A stretch of 64,000 bases of DNA from Saccharothrix carnea (GTDB taxonomy: Bacteria > Actinomycetota > Actinomycetes > Mycobacteriales > Pseudonocardiaceae): NCBI RefSeq assembly GCF_003014735.1, contig NZ_PYAX01000005.1:434001-498000 (forward strand), written 5' to 3'. The translations under genes were made by a program, and so were the position numbers. How positions within the stretch are numbered: the stretch's first letter is position 1; each line of letters opens with the position of its first letter. This document shows positions 1 to 7,936 of the stretch, in pieces. The notes under the pieces are model-generated. The model did not search any database. It was not told where the DNA came from and was given only the letters and a program-made list of their open reading frames with translations.

Positions 1-516
1 GACCGGCGGCTGAAGCTGGAAGGCCGCGAGGCGCGCCGGCTGGCGGAGTGCGTCGACCAGCTCGACCGGACCATGGCCGAGGTGCGCGCCACCGTCCGGG
101 CGTTGCGGAGCGCCGATCCCGGGAAGCCGGGGGACGTCGACCTCAAGGGATCGGTGCTGGCGGAAGCACGGACGGCGGGCGAGCTGCTGGGGTTCGAGCC
201 GGAAGTGCGCGTCGAAGGTGACGTGGCCGACGTGCCGACCGACCTGGCGGACCACGCGCGGGCGGCGTTGCGGGAGGCGCTGTCGAACGTGGTGCGGCAC
301 TCCGGTGCGCGGCACGTCGGCATCGCGCTGCGGCGGACGCCGGGGCGGTTGGACCTGGAAGTCACCGACGACGGCTGCGGCATCCCGCGCGGTGTCGCCA
401 AGCGCGGGCTGCGGCACTTGGAGGAACGGGCGTTGGCGGCGGGCGGCGGGTGCGAGATCACCTCGTCACCGCGCACCGGCACGACGATCACCTGGCACGT
501 GCCGCTGAACGGCTGA
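1..516 (+). CDS. Sensor histidine kinase, C-terminal part (cut by window start)
   Basis: Open from the first base with no start codon, so the N-terminal sensor is outside the window. About 170 residues remain. The first part has the end of a HisKA_3-like dimerisation helix (QLDRTMAEVRATVRAL). It is followed by a HATPase_c domain: N box (REALSNVVRHSGA), G1 box (VTDDGCGIP) and a GLRHLEERA segment. This is the layout of DesK/NarX-type kinases that pair with LuxR-type regulators. The obvious partner, the LuxR regulator ending at 720, faces it on the other strand instead of following in the same operon, so the pairing is inferred from proximity only. Confidence 0.85.
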   Translation, partial: DRRLKLEGREARRLAECVDQLDRTMAEVRATVRALRSADPGKPGDVDLKGSVLAEARTAGELLGFEPEVRVEGDVADVPTDLADHARAALREALSNVVRHSGARHVGIALRRTPGRLDLEVTDDGCGIPRGVAKRGLRHLEERALAAGGGCEITSSPRTGTTITWHVPLNG

Positions 517-540
517 GCAGTCGACCACGTGATCGGTTGA

Positions 541-609
541 CCGGCTGACCAGCCGGAATTGTCGGACCCTGCCGGCAAAATAAAAGCAGGGGTCCCCTTG
601 GGCGGGGAC
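541..609. terminator. Hairpin cluster between convergent genes
   Basis: Three hairpins lie between the kinase stop and the facing regulator stop: CCGGCT/AGCCGG (541-546/551-556), GGACCCTGC/GCAGGGGTCC with an A-rich loop (564-572/586-595, one bulged G), and GTCCCC/GGGGAC (592-597/604-609). The last two compete for the same bases. The position fits a bidirectional terminator; no strong T tract is visible. Confidence 0.5.
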
Positions 610-637
610 GCCTGCGAAGCGCTGGCGAGATCTTGAA

Positions 638-684
638 GCGACCGCGACCGCGACCGCGACCGCGAGTGGGGAGTGGGGAGCGGG
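638..684. repeat. Hexamer and heptamer tandem repeats
   Basis: Four perfect copies of GCGACC (638-661) run into three copies of a GAGTGGG/GAGCGGG heptamer (664-684). They lie in the noncoding gap before the response regulator stop. They look like simple-sequence slippage; no function is evident. Confidence 0.7.
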
Positions 685-719
685 AGGCTGGACGGCCCGT
701 GATCGGATCGGACCGGGGG

Positions 720-1349
720 TTAGCGTGAGCGGCGGGCTACCCAGGCGGCGGCTTGGGTGCGGCGTTCCATGCCCAGCTTCGACAGCACGGCCGTGACGTA
801 GTTCTTCACCGTCTTCTCCGCCAGGAACAGCCGCTCGGCGATCTGGCGGTTCGTCAACCCCTCCCCGATCAGGTCCAGCACCCGCCGTTCCTGCTCGGTC
901 AACGCGTCCAGCACGTCCACCTCGACCGGCCGACGCATGCGGTCCAGGACACGGGAGGTGGTTTGCGGGTCCAGCAGCGAGCGGCCGGCGGCCACCTCGC
1001 GCACGGCGGTCACCAGGTCCTGGCCGCGCACCTGCTTGAGCAGGTAGCCCGACGCACCCGCCATGATCGCGCCGACCAGCGCCTCCTCGTCGTCGAACGC
1101 GGTCAGGACCAGGCACCGCGGTGGCTCCGCCAGGGCGCGCAGCCGACGGCACAGCTCGACCCCGCCGCCGTCTGGCAGCCGGACGTCCACCACGGCCACG
1201 TCGGGCCGCGTCGCCGAAGCCCGGACCAGGGCCTCGTCCACCCCACCCGCCTCGGCGACCACCGAGATGTCGTCCTCGTCCTCCAGCAACTCGCGCAGCC
1301 CTCTGCGCACCACCTCGTGGTCGTCTACGAGCAACACTCGCACCGGCAC
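720..1349 (-). CDS. LuxR/NarL-family DNA-binding response regulator
   Basis: 209 aa. The N-terminal receiver domain (about residues 1-120) has the acidic pair in VLLVDDHE, the phosphoacceptor Asp in VVDVRLPDG and the switch region LVLTAFDDEEAL. The C-terminal LuxR helix-turn-helix starts at LTEQERRVLDLIGEGLTNRQIAERL and continues through KTVKNYVTAVLSKLG. The GTG at 1349 puts the receiver's first strand at residue 3; the longer open frame upstream lacks regulator character. Likely partner of the convergent kinase at 1-516. It is divergent from the GNAT gene, with a short shared promoter region. Confidence 0.9.
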   Translation of the reverse strand: MPVRVLLVDDHEVVRRGLRELLEDEDDISVVAEAGGVDEALVRASATRPDVAVVDVRLPDGGGVELCRRLRALAEPPRCLVLTAFDDEEALVGAIMAGASGYLLKQVRGQDLVTAVREVAAGRSLLDPQTTSRVLDRMRRPVEVDVLDALTEQERRVLDLIGEGLTNRQIAERLFLAEKTVKNYVTAVLSKLGMERRTQAAAWVARRSR

Positions 1350-1409
1350 GAACCAACCATAGGTCGAATGCCGGTACCCACCGCGCCCGCCCGCCAAGAC
1401 AGTGCAGGA

Positions 1410-1892
1410 ATGCTCGTACGCGCGATCGAGGAAGCCGACCGGATCGTCGTCGGCAGGCTGGTGCTTGAGCTGTGGGGCGCGCACACCGCGGTCGCCCACG
1501 GCCAGGTGTTCTTCCCCGCGAGCCTGCCCGGGTTCCTGGTCGAACAGCAGGACACCGTCGTCGGGCTGCTCACCTACGCCGCGGCCGACAACCACCTGGA
1601 GATCGTCACCATCGACGCGTTGCGAAGAGGCAGGGGTGTCGGCAGCTCGCTGGTCGACGCCGCCGTCCACCGCGCCCGCCAGCTCGGCTGCAACCGGGTC
1701 CGGCTCACCACGACCAACGACAACCTCGACGCCCTGCGCTTCTACCAACGCCGCGGCTTCCGGCTCGCCTCCCTGCGGCCCGACGCGGTGCGCGAGGCAC
1801 GCCGCCTGAAGCCGGAGATCCCCAGCGTCGGCGACTACGGCATCCCCATCACCGACGAACTGGACCTGGAGCGTTGGGTCGCGCCGCGCTAG
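1410..1892 (+). CDS. GNAT-family N-acetyltransferase
   Basis: 160 aa from ATG 1410; an in-frame ATG at 1368 would add 14 residues. The acetyl-CoA-binding motif A is visible as LRRGRGVGSSLVDAAVHRARQ, followed by the motif B region (NLDALRFYQRRGFRL) typical of RimI-like GNAT folds. The substrate cannot be told. It is divergent from the response regulator, with only about 60 bp between starts, so they share a promoter region. The longer open frame running antisense across the regulator is a shadow. Confidence 0.8.
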   Translation: MLVRAIEEADRIVVGRLVLELWGAHTAVAHGQVFFPASLPGFLVEQQDTVVGLLTYAAADNHLEIVTIDALRRGRGVGSSLVDAAVHRARQLGCNRVRLTTTNDNLDALRFYQRRGFRLASLRPDAVREARRLKPEIPSVGDYGIPITDELDLERWVAPR

Positions 1893-1949
1893 TTGTCCAC
1901 AGGCTCCAGCCGGGCTGTCCACAGGTTGTGCACAACCAGCGCACCGGCG

Positions 1950-2639
1950 CTAGCGGCTGGGCAGCGGGCTGAACACCTCGTCCCACGCGGCGGCGACCTG
2001 GCGGGCGCAGGTGGCCGGCGCGACGCCGCCGACGCCCGTGCCGAGGCCGGGCATGGCGATCGTGCGGACCACCGACCGCAGCGGGCGGCCGTCGTCCAGC
2101 CGACCGGCCAGCCACAGCCGCAGCACAGCGCGCGCGGCCAGGTACGGGTGCACGGTGTCCTCGGGCAGCAGCTCACCGGGCTGCCGCATGGTCGGCGCGC
2201 TGATCAGCCACTCCGGCTCGGGCTCGCCGGTCGGCACGACCAGCGCCTCGCCGACCGGCAGCTCGCCGCCGTGCAACCCGAGCACGGCACTGCGCACGTT
2301 GCCCTCGACCTGCGGGAACGCGCGCGCGTACACGGCATCGATGCCTCCGCGCATCCAGCCGGAGGAGTTCGCGGGGCTCACCACGGCCTCGGCGACGATG
2401 TCGAGCACCGAGCCCCGGTGCACCTCGACGCCGGTCCTGCCCTCGGCCACCGCGAGCCAGGCACGGGCCAGCGGTTCGTCGACGGCGCACAACACCAGAC
2501 GGGGAACTGCTACCGGAGCGTTGATCTCACCCTCCGTATCGGCGGCGGACACATCTCCCAGCATTCCAGGAGAACCCGTTGCTGCGGAACGGGGGCGGGC
2601 ACCCGCCGGGCGGGTGATCCTCGCCTCAACGGCGGTCAC
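1950..2639 (-). CDS. Macro-domain-like protein
   Basis: 229 aa from GTG 2639, which has a GAGGA about 9 nt upstream. An in-frame ATG at 2564 would trim 25 low-complexity residues and may be the true start. The core shows macro-domain hallmarks: VVSPANSSGWMRGGID (the ADP-ribose-binding N-A-N/S...GGID loop) and MPGLGTGVGG (the second phosphate-binding loop). The family binds ADP-ribose or related nucleotides, and some members remove ADP-ribose from targets. Divergent from pheA. No toxin or ADP-ribosyltransferase gene is adjacent, so its target is unknown. Confidence 0.75.
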   Translation of the reverse strand: MTAVEARITRPAGARPRSAATGSPGMLGDVSAADTEGEINAPVAVPRLVLCAVDEPLARAWLAVAEGRTGVEVHRGSVLDIVAEAVVSPANSSGWMRGGIDAVYARAFPQVEGNVRSAVLGLHGGELPVGEALVVPTGEPEPEWLISAPTMRQPGELLPEDTVHPYLAARAVLRLWLAGRLDDGRPLRSVVRTIAMPGLGTGVGGVAPATCARQVAAAWDEVFSPLPSR

Positions 2640-2667
2640 CGGACGTGGTCCTCGTATCGTTGCGGCC

Positions 2668-3561
2668 GTGCTCGCCTATTTCGGACCGCAGGGAACCTTC
2701 ACCGAGCAGGCCGCACGCGGCTTCGCCTCTCCGCAGCAGGAACTGGTCCCGTTCGACACGGTGCCCGCCGCGCTCGCCGCCACCCGCCGGGGGGAGACCC
2801 AGTCGGCGTGCGTGCCGGTGGAGAACTCCGTCGAAGGCGCGGTGCCCGCGACGATGGACGCGCTGACCGAGGGCGAGCCGCTGGTCGCGGTGGCCGAGGC
2901 GGTGCTGCCGGTGCGGTTCAGCGTGCTCGTGCGGCCCGGCGGCGGGCCCGTGCGCACGGTCGCCAGCCACCCGCACGCCCTGGCCCAGGTGCGGCACTGG
3001 CTCGCCGAGCACCTGCCGGAGGCCGACGTGGTCGCCACGACGTCCACCGCCGCCGCGGCGCGTTCCGTGCTGGGCGGCGAGTTCGACGCGGCCGTGAGCG
3101 CGCCCGTGGCCGTGCGGCACTACCCGCTGGAGGTGCTGGCCACCGACGTGGCCGACGTGCGGGACGCGAAGACCCGGTTCCTGCTGGTCCGCCCGCCCGG
3201 CGAGCTGCCCGAGCCGACCGGCCACGACCGCACGTCCGTGGTCTGCACGGCCGCGGACAAGGTCGGCGCCCTGTCGGAGCTGCTGGCCGAGCTGGCGCTG
3301 CGCGGCATCAACCTGACCCGCATCGAGTCGCGGCCCACCAAGGGCAGGCTCGGCGAGTACCGGTTCTACATCGACCTCGACGGCCACGTGGCCGAGCCCA
3401 GGGTGGGCGACGCGCTGGCCGCGCTGCACCGGCACTGCCCGCAGACCCGGTTCCTCGGCTCGTACCCGAAGGCCGAGCCGGGTGGTGTGGTGGCGGGCAA
3501 CGAGGAGTTCGTGGCGGCGGCCGAATGGGTCGAGACAGTCCGGAGGGGGCACGGCGCGTGA
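2668..3561 (+). CDS. pheA: Prephenate dehydratase
   Basis: 297 aa. Converts prephenate to phenylpyruvate in phenylalanine biosynthesis. The GTG at 2668 gives the canonical N-terminus LAYFGPQGTFTEQAA. The catalytic domain (about 1-185) includes VPVENSVEGAVPATMD and the TRFLLV segment. A C-terminal ACT domain (about 195-280) carries the ESRPTKGRLGEYRFYIDLDGH motif for allosteric Phe binding. The stop overlaps the next gene's GTG by 4 nt (GTGA), so pheA and the phosphoglycerate mutase gene are translationally coupled. This pair is also adjacent in mycobacteria (Rv3838c-Rv3837c, from memory). Confidence 0.96.
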   Translation: MLAYFGPQGTFTEQAARGFASPQQELVPFDTVPAALAATRRGETQSACVPVENSVEGAVPATMDALTEGEPLVAVAEAVLPVRFSVLVRPGGGPVRTVASHPHALAQVRHWLAEHLPEADVVATTSTAAAARSVLGGEFDAAVSAPVAVRHYPLEVLATDVADVRDAKTRFLLVRPPGELPEPTGHDRTSVVCTAADKVGALSELLAELALRGINLTRIESRPTKGRLGEYRFYIDLDGHVAEPRVGDALAALHRHCPQTRFLGSYPKAEPGGVVAGNEEFVAAAEWVETVRRGHGA

Positions 3562-4172
3562 GGTTGATCCTGGTCAGACACGGCGAGACGGCGTCGAACG
3601 TGAAGATGGCGCTGGACTCGCTGCCACCCGGCCCGCCGCTGACCGACGCGGGCGTGGCGCAGGCCGCGGCGCTGGCCGAGCAGCTGGCCGCCGAGCCGGT
3701 GGCCGCCGTCTACGCCAGCACGGCGGTGCGCGCGCAGCAGACCGCGGCGCCCGTGGCGGCGGCGCACGGCCTGGACGTCGAGGTCGTCGAGGGCGTGCAG
3801 GAGATCTTCTGCGGCGACCTCGAAGGACGGCACGACCGCGAGGCGTTCGAGATCTTCATCGCCACCGTGAAGCAGTGGGCCGAGGGCGACCTGGACGTGC
3901 CGCTGCCCGGCGGCGAGAGCGGCCGCCAGGTCCTCGACCGCTACCTGGACGCGGTGGACAAGATCGCCGCCAGGCACGCGGACGGCGAGACGGTGGTGCT
4001 GGTCAGCCACGGCGCGTCGCTGCGCATGGGCGCGCTCGCCCTGGCCCGCAACGTGAGCCCCGCACTGGCCGAGGCGGGCCTGCTGCCCAACACCGGCCGG
4101 GTCGTGCTGGAACGCACCTCCGACGGCTGGCGCTGCACCTCGTGGACCGGTGTGGACGTGGTCGCCGGCTGA
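3558..4172 (+). CDS. Histidine phosphatase / phosphoglycerate mutase family protein
   Basis: 204 aa. The N-terminal LILVRHGETASN holds the catalytic histidine (RHG motif); VLVSHGASLRMGAL supplies the second active-site histidine. The phosphatase-type acid residue is probably in QEIFCGDLEGR. Such proteins are usually broad phosphatases rather than glycolytic mutases. The start GTG overlaps the pheA stop in a GTGA. A CGGAGGGGG ribosome-binding site lies inside the end of pheA. Confidence 0.88.
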   Translation: MRLILVRHGETASNVKMALDSLPPGPPLTDAGVAQAAALAEQLAAEPVAAVYASTAVRAQQTAAPVAAAHGLDVEVVEGVQEIFCGDLEGRHDREAFEIFIATVKQWAEGDLDVPLPGGESGRQVLDRYLDAVDKIAARHADGETVVLVSHGASLRMGALALARNVSPALAEAGLLPNTGRVVLERTSDGWRCTSWTGVDVVAG

Positions 4173-4397
4173 GCGGGCCGGGCGGTGGGGCCCAGATCGG
4201 TCCGGGGCACCTTCGAAGCAGGGTCAGGCCACTCGGTAGCGCGCCCAGGCCCGTGCCCCGTTCGTGGCGGGAGTGGCCGCGGACTTTCGTTCCCGCAGAC
4301 GAAGCACCGATGCGGAGGAGGTCGTCAGCGTGTCCGGGAGGCCGCGGCCAAGCCGTCGAACCGGCGAGCCCACTCCTCCGCCGAGACCGGTCGGCGG

Positions 4398-4748
4398 TCA
4401 GCCCCAGCCCAGTTCGTGCAGCTTGGCGTCGTCGATGCCGAAGTGGTGGGCGATCTCGTGGACCACGGTGACGACGACTTCTTCCACCACGTCGTCCTCG
4501 GTGCGGCAGATGTCGAGGATCGCCTCGCGGTAGATGGAGATCCGGTCCGGTAGGACGCCGCCGTAGTCGGTGGTACGGCTGGTCAGCGCGATGCCGTGGT
4601 AGAGGCCGAGCAGGCTCGGCACGTCGGCGTTGCGGTCCTCGACCAGGACCACCACGTTGTTCATCGCGGCCGCGAACTCCGGTGGGATGAGGTCGAGGGC
4701 CTCGCCGACCAGTTCCTCGAACCGCTGACGGGTCATCTCCACCGGCAT
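4398..4748 (-). CDS. Zincin-like metallopeptidase (MMP1/DUF1025 family)
   Basis: 116 aa, the usual size for this minimal family. The zinc-binding HExxH is in VVHEIAHHFGIDD near residue 95. A GAGGTG ribosome-binding site sits 5 nt before ATG 4748 and overlaps the stop of the septum-formation gene upstream, so the two are coupled. The pair is conserved in mycobacteria (Rv3836-Rv3835, from memory). The substrate is unknown. Downstream (4379-4396) a short hairpin CGCCGA/TCGGCG precedes its stop on the opposite side. Confidence 0.85.
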   Translation of the reverse strand: MPVEMTRQRFEELVGEALDLIPPEFAAAMNNVVVLVEDRNADVPSLLGLYHGIALTSRTTDYGGVLPDRISIYREAILDICRTEDDVVEEVVVTVVHEIAHHFGIDDAKLHELGWG

Positions 4749-4752
4749 GACG

Positions 4753-5823
4753 TCACCTCGTCGTAGTCGTCGTGGTCGTCGTCGTGGTGGTTTCCTCGTC
4801 CGACTTCGGCGGCTTGGAGCCCGACGTCGACGGATCGGCGGAACTGGAGTTGGACTGCGAGTGCAGCGGCGCGCCGGTCGGCTCGTCCTGCTGCACGGCG
4901 GTCGTCTGCGGCGGGTTGGACGTGGTCAGCGGCGGCGCGTCCGGGTTGCGCACGCTGCCCTCCCACGGCACCAGCACGTTGTCCACCGGCTGCGCGCCGA
5001 CCTTGCAGTTCACCAGCCGCGAACCGGCCGTCCAGCTCTCCACCACCCTGGTGTCCCAGGCGACGATGAGGCCGCGGGCCTTCAGGTCGGCGCCGCCGGT
5101 GTACTCGGCGGTGATCCGGGTGCACTCGCCGACCAGCAACTGGTCCTGCTGCTCGGGCGACGGGAACTCGCCGGGCGGCAAGGTCACCACGCCGGTGATC
5201 TCGAACGTGTGCGGCTTCGCGCACTCCACCGGGTCGCCCACGGACCCGGTCTCGGTGATGCCCAGGCACACGCCCGGGTCGTAGACGTCGGACTGGTCCT
5301 GGGTGCGCGCGGTGCCGTAGGCGGGGAGCAGGCCGCCCGCCGGACCGGCCACCTGCAGGCCGCAGCGCAGCGTCCGCTGACCCTCGCCCCACAGCCGCTC
5401 GCCCGGGTTGAGCGGCCCGACCGTGTACTTGCCGAACGGGTCGAACTTGCCGCCGAGGTAGTCCATCGACAGCTTCGAGCACTGCTCCTGGCTGATCTGC
5501 TGCCACTGCGCGTCGTCCGGGAACGGCGCCTGGGGCCCGTGATCGGCGGAGATGTCCGCCACACCGGTCACCTCGAACAGGTGCTGTGCGGCGCAGTCGA
5601 CCTTCTCGACGTCCGACAGGTCCTGCTTGGTCCAGTTCAGGCAGTCACCCGCCTGAGCGGCCATGACGGGGTTCACCGCGGTCGTGAGCGTGCTGCCGGC
5701 GCCGCCCGCGCCCACCGGCCACCCCACGAGCGTGCTCAGGGCCAGCAGCACGAACGCACCAGCCGACGCGCCGAGCATGACCAAGTGGTCACCTCGACGA
5801 AACCAGCGCGTGGTCGTGGACAT
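4753..5823 (-). CDS. Septum-formation-family membrane-anchored protein
   Basis: 356 aa. One N-terminal membrane anchor (about residues 16-42: LVMLGASAGAFVLLALSTLV). Two copies follow of a cysteine-containing extracytoplasmic module, each opening around GDCLNW or GVCLGITE and containing HLFEVTGV or HTFEITGV, as in the Septum_form family. The C-terminus is low-complexity (Pro/Ser/Gln) and ends in a run of about eleven threonines plus Arg. The protein is exported with its C-terminus outside, and the Thr-rich tail could be glycosylated. Transcribed with the zincin gene. Confidence 0.82.
   Translation of the reverse strand: MSTTTRWFRRGDHLVMLGASAGAFVLLALSTLVGWPVGAGGAGSTLTTAVNPVMAAQAGDCLNWTKQDLSDVEKVDCAAQHLFEVTGVADISADHGPQAPFPDDAQWQQISQEQCSKLSMDYLGGKFDPFGKYTVGPLNPGERLWGEGQRTLRCGLQVAGPAGGLLPAYGTARTQDQSDVYDPGVCLGITETGSVGDPVECAKPHTFEITGVVTLPPGEFPSPEQQDQLLVGECTRITAEYTGGADLKARGLIVAWDTRVVESWTAGSRLVNCKVGAQPVDNVLVPWEGSVRNPDAPPLTTSNPPQTTAVQQDEPTGAPLHSQSNSSSADPSTSGSKPPKSDEETTTTTTTTTTTR
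4759..4791. repeat. Trinucleotide tract encoding poly-Thr tail
   Basis: Eleven consecutive ACN codons (mostly ACG/ACC on the minus strand) form the very end of the septum-formation-like gene. Length variation by slippage would change only the number of threonines. Confidence 0.75.
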
Positions 5824-5943
5824 CTACTCCATGATGCCTGTGTAGGCCGAGTAACCGTTCGGGCGGGTGGAGAGTGTTGCTTTTGGGACACTCATCACCC
5901 ATTCGGCGGCCGATCTCTGTACCGTCCCCGCCGGGAGTGGCTG

Positions 5944-6621
5944 ATGACTGAGAACGACAACACCGGTAACGCGGCGACGCCCGGTCAGGGTGGGCCGAAC
6001 GGACCAGACCGACAGAACGGACCGGCCGCGCCGGGGCCGCAGGCCGGTGGCGCGACGCCGCCGCCGTACGCGCCCCCGCCCGCGCCGGAACCGCCGCAGG
6101 GCGGGCGCGGCCAGATCCGGCGGCAGGAGGCGGGCCAGACCAAGCCCCGCCCGCCGACACTGGCCGAGCAGCGCGCCCGCGCCGCGGCGATCGAGCAGCA
6201 GCGCGAGCAGCAGCTCGCCGTCGAAGCCGAGGAGGCGCGTCGCCGGAAGCTGCGCAAGCGGCTGCTCATCGGCGGTGGCGTCGCGGTCGGCGTGGCCGGC
6301 GTGGTGGCCATCTGGTACGCCGTGTCCAGCCCCGACGACGTGGTGGCCCAGTGCACCCGCGACGACGTCGTGGTCGAAGACCAGTACTGCGACGAGAGCT
6401 ACGCGCGCAGCCACGGCGGGTACGTCAGCGGCGGGTTCATCTACATCGGTGGCAGCTCGTACCGCTACAACTACGGCGCGCCGAGCGCCCCGATCGGCCA
6501 GAAGGTCAGCGGCGGCACTTACACCATGCCGAAGGGCGCGAACATCAGCACCAAGTCGGGCACGGTCGTGCAGCGCGGTGGGTTCGGCGTGTCCGGCGGC
6601 AGCAAGAGCGGGGGCAGCTGA
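5944..6621 (+). CDS. Proline-rich single-pass protein, YgiB/DUF1190-like position
   Basis: 225 aa. Start ATG 5944 follows a GGGAG ribosome-binding site. Residues 1-65 are Pro/Gly/Gln-rich and cytoplasmic; residues about 70-100 are charged and coiled (LAEQRARAAAIEQQREQQ). One transmembrane helix follows (LIGGGVAVGVAGVVAIWY, about 104-122). The outer tail is rich in Gly/Ser/Tyr with two or three cysteines (VAQCTRDD, QYCDES). It is followed directly by a glutathionylspermidine-synthase-like gene and then a DUF350 gene, the context of E. coli ygiB/ygiC and yjfL. The DUF1190 assignment is tentative. Confidence 0.7.
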   Translation: MTENDNTGNAATPGQGGPNGPDRQNGPAAPGPQAGGATPPPYAPPPAPEPPQGGRGQIRRQEAGQTKPRPPTLAEQRARAAAIEQQREQQLAVEAEEARRRKLRKRLLIGGGVAVGVAGVVAIWYAVSSPDDVVAQCTRDDVVVEDQYCDESYARSHGGYVSGGFIYIGGSSYRYNYGAPSAPIGQKVSGGTYTMPKGANISTKSGTVVQRGGFGVSGGSKSGGS

Positions 6622-7785
6622 GTGCGTCGGGAGTCCTCCGCGCCCCGGCCGAACTGGCAGCGCACCGTCTCCGAGCAGGGGCTGGTGTTCGGCGCGCCGG
6701 CTCGGGCCGCGGACGGCAGCCCGCGCCCGTACTGGGACGAGTCGGCGCACTACGTCTTCGAGATGAGCGACGTGCTGTCGCTCGAGGCGGACGTCGAGCT
6801 GCTGCACAACATGTGCCTCGAAGCCGTCGACAACGTGGTGCTCACCGAGCGCTTCCGCGACTTCGGCATCAACGAGTGGCTGTGGCCCGCGATCGCCGAG
6901 TCGTGGAAGCGCCGCGACCCGCACGTGTACGGGCGGTTCGACCTGCGCTACGACGGCAGCGGCCCGGCCAAGCTGCTGGAGTACAACGCCGACACGCCCA
7001 CCTCGCTGCTGGAGGCGTCGGTCGTCCAGTGGAACTGGAAGACCGACGTCTTCCCCGAGGACGACCAGTGGAACTCCATCCACGAGAAGCTGGTCGAGCG
7101 CTGGGCCGAGATCGGCAGCCGGCTGCCGTCCAACGAGCTGCACTTCACCTGGTCGGGCGCGGACCCCTCCGGCGAGGACCACGTCACCGTGGCCTACCTG
7201 CAGGAGACCGCGGCCGAGGCGGGCATGGACACGGTCGGCCTGGCGATCGAGGAGATCGGCTGGGACTCGCTGCTCAAGCGGTTCGTCGACCTCGAAGACG
7301 CGCCGATGGGCACGGTCGTGAAGCTCTACCCGTGGGAGTGGGTGGTCGACGAGCAGTTCGGCCGCTACGCCGTGGAGAGCCTGCCCGGCACCCTGTGGGT
7401 CGAGCCGCTGTGGAAGATGCTGCTGTCCAACAAGGCGCTGCTGGCCGTGCTGTGGGAGATGTACCCCGGCCACCCGAACCTGCTGCCCGCGTTCCTGGAC
7501 GAACCCGGCCTGCTCACCGAGTACGTGCGCAAGCCGCGGCTGGGCCGGGAGGGGCAGAACATCCAGATCGTCGCCCCCGGCTACGAGACCCAGACCGGCG
7601 GGGTCTACGGCAAGGAGGGCTTCGTCTACCAGCTGTTCGACCCGCTGCCCGAGTTCGACGGCTACCGGCCGGCGCTCGGCGCGTGGGTCGTCGGCGACGC
7701 CTCGGCGGGCCTGGGCATCCGGGAGACCGTCGGCCTGGTCACCGACGACGGCGCGGCGTTCGTGCCGCACCGGATCGTCGAGTGA
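6622..7785 (+). CDS. Glutathionylspermidine synthase-like ATP-grasp protein (YgiC/YjfC family)
   Basis: 387 aa, the usual length for this C-C/C-N ligase family without the amidase half. GTG 6622 directly abuts the previous TGA. Recognisable features are WQRTVSEQGLVF at the N-terminus, RFDLRYDGSGPAKLLEYNADTPTSLLE (substrate/Mg-binding core), LYPWEWVVDEQFG and the late REGQNIQIV / YGKEGFVYQ ATP-grasp loop. The family joins an amine to a peptide carboxylate. In actinomycetes lacking glutathione the true substrate is unknown. Second gene of a membrane-associated operon with the genes at 5944 and 7933. Confidence 0.85.
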   Translation: MRRESSAPRPNWQRTVSEQGLVFGAPARAADGSPRPYWDESAHYVFEMSDVLSLEADVELLHNMCLEAVDNVVLTERFRDFGINEWLWPAIAESWKRRDPHVYGRFDLRYDGSGPAKLLEYNADTPTSLLEASVVQWNWKTDVFPEDDQWNSIHEKLVERWAEIGSRLPSNELHFTWSGADPSGEDHVTVAYLQETAAEAGMDTVGLAIEEIGWDSLLKRFVDLEDAPMGTVVKLYPWEWVVDEQFGRYAVESLPGTLWVEPLWKMLLSNKALLAVLWEMYPGHPNLLPAFLDEPGLLTEYVRKPRLGREGQNIQIVAPGYETQTGGVYGKEGFVYQLFDPLPEFDGYRPALGAWVVGDASAGLGIRETVGLVTDDGAAFVPHRIVE

Positions 7786-7834
7786 GTCGAGCAAGTCGAG
7801 TGAGTCACGTGAGTCGAACGAGCGAACGAGTCGC
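7786..7834. repeat. Degenerate GAGTCGA direct repeats
   Basis: Several imperfect copies of GAGTCGA/GAGTCAC/GAACGAG follow the ATP-grasp stop codon, ending at the small ORF start at 7835. They are simple-sequence in appearance; function unknown. Confidence 0.5.
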
Positions 7835-7936
7835 ATGAGCCGCTCCCCGAACCCCGAGAAGGCACCACACCCGTCGTCACCGGATCCTTCACCGGCGGCA
7901 CAACCGATCAACCTGCACACCATGGAGGGTCAGTGA
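7835..7936 (+). CDS. Possible 33-aa Pro/Ser-rich small protein coupled to DUF350 gene
   Basis: ATG 7835 opens a 33-codon frame (MSRSPNPEKAPHPS... ending THTMEGQ-like, Pro/Ser-rich). Its TGA overlaps the GTG start of the DUF350 gene by 4 nt (GTGA). The strong GGAGGG ribosome-binding site of the downstream gene lies inside its last codons. No good ribosome-binding site is seen for the small ORF itself. It may be a real leader peptide or a chance open frame. Confidence 0.3.
   Translation: MSRSPNPEKAPHPSSPDPSPAAQPINLHTMEGQ

Noticed and set aside
638..684. CRISPR-like short repeats
   Set aside because: Contiguous 6- and 7-mers with no spacers; simple tandem repeats.
3482..4471. 329-aa open frame antisense/alternative to the phosphoglycerate mutase
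   Set aside because: Arg/Ala/Gly-rich shadow of the pheA-PGM coding frames.
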